From contig PMTR01000044.1 in the NCBI GenBank assembly GCA_003167255.1, positions 19,635 to 83,634 of the forward strand: a stretch of DNA of 64,000 bases, written 5' to 3'. The notes beneath the pieces are model-generated. The model saw only the letters and a program-made list of their open reading frames with translations. It was not told the origin of the DNA and did no database searches. Shown here one piece after another: positions 59,763 to 64,000 of the stretch. The position numbers were made by a program, and so were the translations under genes. How positions within the stretch are numbered: position 1 is the stretch's first letter; each line of letters opens with the position of its first letter. The DNA is from Bryobacterales bacterium (GTDB lineage: Bacteria > Acidobacteriota > Terriglobia > Bryobacterales > Bryobacteraceae).

Positions 59763-61706
59763 TTAAAATCGCTCCCTTACGGTCGCGGCTCGGATTGGGC
59801 CGGGCAGGCCGAGCGTGCGCACGGCCGCTTCGCCGGCCGCTACCGCCGCTGCCGCCTGCCGCAAAGTCTCGATCCGTATCTTCTTATCAAAGTAGGCCGT
59901 CAACACGTCACGCACGATGGGCGCCGCCAGCGGGCCTTCGGCGCCATGTTCGAACAGCGCCACCACCAGAATCTCCGGCGACTGCCGCGGCGCGAAGCCC
60001 ACGAACCAGGCGTTGTCTTTCAGTTCGTGTCCGCCGCCCGCAGCCTTGACGTATTCCGCCGAGGCCACCTGCGCGGTTCCGGTCTTGCCACAGACTTCGA
60101 TATTCGGCAGCCAGGCCCGGCCGCCCGTGCCGCCTTCGTTCACCACTCCGTACATGCCGTCCACCACGTCCTTCACGAACTGCGGATTGAGCGGCCACTC
60201 GGTGGGCTTGTCCGGCAGCTCCTTCACCACGCGCGGCCGGTGCCACACGCCTCCCATGGCGAGGCCTGCGATCCCGCGCGCCATCTGAAGCGGCGTCACG
60301 GTGAGAGCGCCCTGCCCGATGGACACCGAAATGGTGTCCCCCGCGTACCACTTGCGGCCTTGCGTGTGGATGGCCCACTCCGGCGACGGCACTACGCCTT
60401 GCGCTTCGTGCGGCAGATCGATTCCCGTGGCGTGACCGTAACCCACCATGTCGGCGTATTGCGCGATGTCGTCGATTCCCATCTTGTTGCCGACGGTGTA
60501 GAAAAACGTATCGCACGATTGCACTATGCCCTTATGCAAAGCCACCGCTCCGTGACCGCTCTTCAAGTGGCAATGGTAGAAGCGCCCATAGAAGTTCGCT
60601 CCGCCCGGGCAGTGCACGGTAAAATTCTCGTCGATCGTGCCGGTTTCCAAAGCCGCCATCGCCATGATCGGCTTGAAGGTGGAACCGGGCGCCTGGGCCG
60701 CCTGAATCGCGCGGTTGAAGAACGGCTTATCGGGGTTTTCGTTCAATGCCTTCAAATCCCTGGCGCTGATGTGGGCGGAGAACTTGTTGGGATCGAAAGT
60801 GGGCCGGCTTACCATGGCCAGCACTTCGCCGGTTCGCGGATCCAGCGCCACCACGGCGCCGTTCCTGCCATCCATAGCCAGCTCCGCCACCGCCTGCAAG
60901 TCCAGGTCGATGGTGAGTTGCAGATCCTTGCCGGGGACCGAGGGCTTCAGCGTGACATCGACATGCGCTTCCCCAGCGGTCGCGTGGGGGGGCCGGCCAT
61001 AGACGTCCAATTCCACCTGGCGCTGCCCGTCGATGCCCATCAGCGTATCGTTATATTGCCGTTCCACGCCGAACTTGCCGATGACGTCGCCCGGCTTGTA
61101 CCTGGCGAATTCCGCAGTGTCGAGTTCGGACGGACTGATGCCGCCGGTGTAGCCCAGCACATGCGCCATCATGCCGTTCTGCGGATACATGCGATGCTGC
61201 GCTTCGGTGATTTCGAGCTCGGGGAAAAAATCGCGGTGCGAATCCACGAAGGCCAGATCGGCCGGCGTCATCTCAGCCTTCAACCGGATGAACTCGTACT
61301 TGGGCCTGGTGCGGTAGCGCCGAACAATCTCCTGCAAGTCGCCCAGGTCGAGGTCGAGGCCCTCGGCAATCGGTTTCAGATGTTCTTCCTTCAGGTTCTC
61401 GCGTGTCAGGATCAGCGTGAACGACGCATGATTATCCACAATGACGCGGCCGTCGCGGTCCAGAATGCGGCCGCGCGGCGCCAGAATGGGCATCGACCGG
61501 ATGCGGTTCTGTTCCGCCCGCTCCTTGTAGTAATCCGGGTTCTGCACTTGGAGTCTCCAAAATCCCGAAATCAGAACCATAAACAGAACTACCGTGGCGT
61601 ATTGGAAGATGGCGATCTTGGGCGCCGCAAAGCGCGTATCGTCGTGCAGGTACGGCTGCTCGGATGAGGGATGCCCGGAATTTGGATCGGTTGGCGGAAG
61701 GGTCAC
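59763..61706 (-). CDS. mrdA: Penicillin-binding protein 2 (transpeptidase), repeat-derived C terminus
   Basis: 647 residues. One N-terminal TM (FQYATVVLFMVLISGFW, 34-50), a pedestal domain (about 55-250), then the transpeptidase with STFK (Ser342, Lys345), SCD (397-399) and KTG (541-543). PBP2 cross-links the glycan strands made by RodA. The start is a GTG at 61706 with no clear Shine-Dalgarno. The last roughly 12 residues (PIRAATVRERF) are encoded by the dispersed element at 59771-59793, which also supplies the region just before the stop. The mature end of the natural protein was probably nearer AVRTLG. Confidence 0.95.
   Translation of the reverse strand: MTLPPTDPNSGHPSSEQPYLHDDTRFAAPKIAIFQYATVVLFMVLISGFWRLQVQNPDYYKERAEQNRIRSMPILAPRGRILDRDGRVIVDNHASFTLILTRENLKEEHLKPIAEGLDLDLGDLQEIVRRYRTRPKYEFIRLKAEMTPADLAFVDSHRDFFPELEITEAQHRMYPQNGMMAHVLGYTGGISPSELDTAEFARYKPGDVIGKFGVERQYNDTLMGIDGQRQVELDVYGRPPHATAGEAHVDVTLKPSVPGKDLQLTIDLDLQAVAELAMDGRNGAVVALDPRTGEVLAMVSRPTFDPNKFSAHISARDLKALNENPDKPFFNRAIQAAQAPGSTFKPIMAMAALETGTIDENFTVHCPGGANFYGRFYHCHLKSGHGAVALHKGIVQSCDTFFYTVGNKMGIDDIAQYADMVGYGHATGIDLPHEAQGVVPSPEWAIHTQGRKWYAGDTISVSIGQGALTVTPLQMARGIAGLAMGGVWHRPRVVKELPDKPTEWPLNPQFVKDVVDGMYGVVNEGGTGGRAWLPNIEVCGKTGTAQVASAEYVKAAGGGHELKDNAWFVGFAPRQSPEILVVALFEHGAEGPLAAPIVRDVLTAYFDKKIRIETLRQAAAAVAAGEAAVRTLGLPGPIRAATVRERF
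59771..59793. repeat. ACGGTCGCGGCTCG element at the 3' end of mrdA
   Basis: Plus-strand reading GCTCCCTTACGGTCGCGG then CTCGG. It is identical to the third copy in the RNase gene (57561-57583), and close to those at 14930 and 20469. It lies inside the mrdA reading frame, six bases before the stop. Confidence 0.85.
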
Positions 61707-61789
61707 AACAACGCGCTGGAAAAGCGCTCCCGATTCATTCTAGCAGGATGGGGAAAAAGGCGATTTTTGCTTGGGACAGAGAGGAAGAG

Positions 61790-61954
61790 TTCACCGCAGA
61801 GACGCTGAGACGCGAAGAAGAAGAAGAATTGAGAACCACGAGCTGAACTGAATTGGTCGCAGCGGGGATCTCATTACCGTTGCCTCTTCTCCAAGTCCCT
61901 TTGGTTCGCCTTTTACTGGTTGCCTTTCTCAGCGTCTCTGCGACTCTGCGGTGA
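61790..61954. repeat. Inverted CACCGCAGAGACGC repeat in the mreD-mrdA gap
   Basis: TCACCGCAGAGACGCTGAG at about 61790-61808 and CTCAGCGTCTCTGCGACTCTGCGGTGA at about 61929-61954 are imperfect inverse complements. Between them is an AAGAAG-rich tract. The gap of 291 bp splits the mre cluster and has no gene. A variant of the same repeat is at 21823. Confidence 0.75.
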
Positions 61955-61997
61955 GATCTCCCGCTTCTGATTTCTCGAAAACCTCACTCTACGCACT

Positions 61998-62531
61998 CTA
62001 CGCGGTCACTCGGAGCTTGTCGAGGAAATGAAACAGGGCGGCGCCCACCAGCGCATTCAGGATTCCCAGAACCAGCCAGTGCTGCCAGTCGAACGGCGGC
62101 AAGTGGCGCAGCAACGCCCGTTCCATAATCCAGTAAAGGAACTGGTGAAGGATGTAGAAGAAGTACGCCAGCAAGAGACGCATGGTCAGGTTGTCGACGT
62201 CCAGCTTCATCCCGATCGACGCCGCGAAATAGCCCACCAGCGTGTTCACAATCCCGTACATCCCCAGCGGGTTTTTGGAGAGCGAATCCTGTGCCAGCCC
62301 TACCGCCGCTCCCATTAGGAGCCCGCTCACCGGATTCCGCCGCATCACTGCCAGATAAATCACCACCAGCAGCGGCAGGTCCAGGAAACTCAGGAAGCGG
62401 AAGAACAGCGGAACGTAAATCTGGAACAGCAGGGCGGCCAGAGGGACCACCAGCATGACCCAAAAGCGAAAACGCGAAATCCGGCTCTCCCGCTGGCTGC
62501 TGAGCAGAATCCGTTCGCCCGAATAATTCAC
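61998..62531 (-). CDS. mreD: Rod-shape-determining protein MreD
   Basis: 177 residues, five to six hydrophobic helices (FRFWVMLVVPLAALLFQIYVPLFF, LPLLVVIYLAVMRR, GYFAASIGMKL, RLLLAYFFYILHQFLYWI, WLVLGILNALVGAALFHFL). MreD links MreB/MreC to PBP2-RodA in the elongasome. The GTG start at 62531 overlaps the mreC stop (GTGA). Confidence 0.9.
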   Translation of the reverse strand: MNYSGERILLSSQRESRISRFRFWVMLVVPLAALLFQIYVPLFFRFLSFLDLPLLVVIYLAVMRRNPVSGLLMGAAVGLAQDSLSKNPLGMYGIVNTLVGYFAASIGMKLDVDNLTMRLLLAYFFYILHQFLYWIMERALLRHLPPFDWQHWLVLGILNALVGAALFHFLDKLRVTA

Positions 62532-63667
62532 TTGCCGCCTCCGGGCCGTTTTTGCTCCGGCGCCGTGTTCTTGGTGGCGGGCGCGGGATTGGCAGGCGCG
62601 GGCGCTTTGGCCGCGGGCCCCGTGCCCGCGCCAGGCACTTTGGTGAAGTCCGGCGGCTTGGAGTGCGGCGCATCCTCTCCGAAATTATGCCCCTGCGCGT
62701 CCCCGGAGGCTTTGTAGGCGGCCTTCAACCGGTCGGCTTCCGTGCCGGCCGCCGCGCCCTGCGCCGCAGGTGTCGCGATCTCAGCGTCGCCCGTGGTGGG
62801 CGGCGGCGGTGCAACGTATACCGGCTGGCTCCCGGGCGGCGTGTCGGGAATCTCCTGATGCACGGCATCCAGCACGATCAGCACATCCTCCAGCCCGCGC
62901 GCCATGCCGCTCGGCTCCAGCATGATTTCTTTGAACGGCTGCCCCGGCTGCACGGATTTCACCACGCCTACCGGAAAGCCGCTGGGAAACATCCGGTCAT
63001 CGCCCGAGGTGTAGAACCAGTCGCCCGGCTCCACTTTATCTTCGAACGCCACGTAGTCCACCCTGCAAAGGTGCCCGTCGTATCCCTTGAGCGTGCCGCG
63101 CGCGTGGTTCTTCGCCGAAACCACGCCCGCCGCGAACTCCGGATCGGTGACCAGCAGCACCTGCGACGAGGTCAGATAGGCCGCGGTCACTTTGCCCAGG
63201 ATCCCATCGGGCGTCAGGACGCCCATCCCGCGCATCACGCCGTTGACCGAACCGCGGTCCACAAAGACCATCGAGTTGGTTCCGAGGCCCATCATGAAGA
63301 CGCTGGCGGGAAGCGTTTTGGAAGGAATCTTGGCCTGGAACAACTGCAGCGCCCCGGCACGATCCGCGGTGTTGAGCTGGTTCTTCAGGAAAACGATTTC
63401 CACCTTCTGCCGGTCCACTTCCTGCTGCAACCGGCGATTCTCGGCGTCGGCATCGTGCAGCCGGATATAGTCGCGCACGAAACCGATGCTCCCGCCCCGC
63501 AGCGCGTCCATCAGCTTGGCCAGCGGCGAAACCGCGGTCACCGTCCACGCGCGGATGAACCCAACATTCTGGTCGTTTTTCACCTGCAGCGAAAGCAACA
63601 CCAGTTGCGCCAGAATGGTCAGCAGCAAAACGGTGATGTTCCGGTACCGGTTGAGAAAGGATTCCAT
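62528..63667 (-). CDS. mreC: Rod-shape-determining protein MreC
   Basis: 379 residues. Short cytoplasmic head, a TM helix (NITVLLLTILAQLVLLSLQV, about 10-29), a coiled coil (DADAENRRLQQEVDRQKVEIVFLKNQL, about 71-97), and the beta-rich MreC domain (about 110-270) with VDRGSVNGVMRGMGVLTPDGILGKV and VDYVAFEDKVEPGDWFYTSGDDRMFPSGFPVGVV. A Pro/Ala-rich tail of about 100 residues follows, longer than in most homologues. The ATG at 63667 (MESFLNRYR), with AAGGTGG upstream, is preferred over the GTG at 63679. Confidence 0.92.
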   Translation of the reverse strand: MESFLNRYRNITVLLLTILAQLVLLSLQVKNDQNVGFIRAWTVTAVSPLAKLMDALRGGSIGFVRDYIRLHDADAENRRLQQEVDRQKVEIVFLKNQLNTADRAGALQLFQAKIPSKTLPASVFMMGLGTNSMVFVDRGSVNGVMRGMGVLTPDGILGKVTAAYLTSSQVLLVTDPEFAAGVVSAKNHARGTLKGYDGHLCRVDYVAFEDKVEPGDWFYTSGDDRMFPSGFPVGVVKSVQPGQPFKEIMLEPSGMARGLEDVLIVLDAVHQEIPDTPPGSQPVYVAPPPPTTGDAEIATPAAQGAAAGTEADRLKAAYKASGDAQGHNFGEDAPHSKPPDFTKVPGAGTGPAAKAPAPANPAPATKNTAPEQKRPGGGK

Positions 63668-63716
63668 CGGCAGGGCCACCTTCCGACGCTAGACGATCCG
63701 CTGAAAAAAACCAGTT

Positions 63717-63784
63717 GAGCCGCCGATGAACGCAGATAACTCTTGAGATGTGCATCTGCGTTTATCTGCGTTCATCGGTGGCTC
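63717..63784. repeat. Stem-loop GAGCCGCCGATGAACGC between mreB and mreC
   Basis: GAGCCGCCGATGAACGCAGA (from 63717) pairs with TCTGCGTTCATCGGTGGCTC (ending 63784). Almost the same sequence forms the hairpin at 55754-55824. It separates mreB (ending 63807) from mreC and could attenuate transcription into mreCD. Confidence 0.65.
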
Positions 63785-63806
63785 ATCCGTTTTTCAGTAC
63801 CCCTTA

Positions 63807-64000
<194 letters not shown>

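Noticed and set aside
59946..61667. 573-codon frame opposite mrdA
   Set aside because: PBP2 motifs are on the minus strand; antisense composition only.

Overview
The window is GC-rich bacterial chromosome from a Gram-negative organism. It carries TolC-like, DUF481 and porin-like outer-membrane genes, RND efflux and HtrA. The closest match I can suggest is a soil Acidobacteriota of the Solibacter/Bryobacter type. That suggestion rests on a mixture of gene families: a MacB/FtsX permease with no ATPase, PD40+TPR proteins, carboxypeptidase-regulatory-domain proteins, several toxin-antitoxin loci, and many dispersed palindromic intergenic repeats. It is inference, because there is no rRNA gene here. 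No tRNA, rRNA or CRISPR array was found.

Layout. 1-317 (-) is the start of a GT-C/TPR-type membrane protein. 573-4387 (+) holds maf and the oxidative pentose-phosphate operon zwf-opcA-pgl. 4660-8260 is a SAM-cycle module: metK and ahcY on the minus strand, diverging from a fused ArsR-methyltransferase regulator across a 56-bp operator-like gap. 8307-9265 has yefM-yoeB and a VOC protein. 9403-16333 (-) holds a TlpA-like thioredoxin, a peptidoglycan-binding protein, HtrA, a DMT exporter coupled to an M20 peptidase, and an MFS carrier. 16545-20403 (+) holds ParD-like and HigA-like antitoxins, a large PD40+TPR protein with a CxxCH site, and mazEF next to a duplicated fragment of the neighbouring hlyD gene. 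20504-23959 (-) is an HlyD adaptor and a short SecA-like ATPase.

24047-26931 (+) has two small conserved proteins, a Tat-exported GH29 fucosidase and a secreted hypothetical. 26978-29284 (-) is an S9/DPP4-type peptidase. 29399-35802 (+) is rraA-like plus a complete RND tripartite efflux operon, followed by a convergent NarL-type two-component system. Then come a DcaP-like porin, hemH, a DUF5060-type glycosidase-like protein coupled to tsaB, and two hypotheticals. 44929-46640 is an AT-richer patch holding a stand-alone proteasome-beta-like Ntn hydrolase (45635-46495) whose 3' end runs antisense into an IS transposase remnant. 46891-55748 holds a bPH-like membrane protein, the MacB/FtsX permease, a carboxypeptidase-regulatory protein coupled to gamma-glutamyltransferase, an F420-oxidoreductase-like protein and a DUF481 protein.

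55840-64000 (-) is the cell-shape cluster mreB-mreC-mreD-mrdA-rodA followed by an RNase E/G whose S1 domain is split by a roughly 410-residue low-complexity insertion. A short dispersed repeat (core ACGGTCGCGGCTCG) occurs in intergenic DNA and also inside coding sequence: three 75-bp units in the RNase and the last codons of mrdA. The strongest leads for new biology are the lone proteasome-like hydrolase, the coding capture of this repeat, and the SecA-like/HlyD pair.
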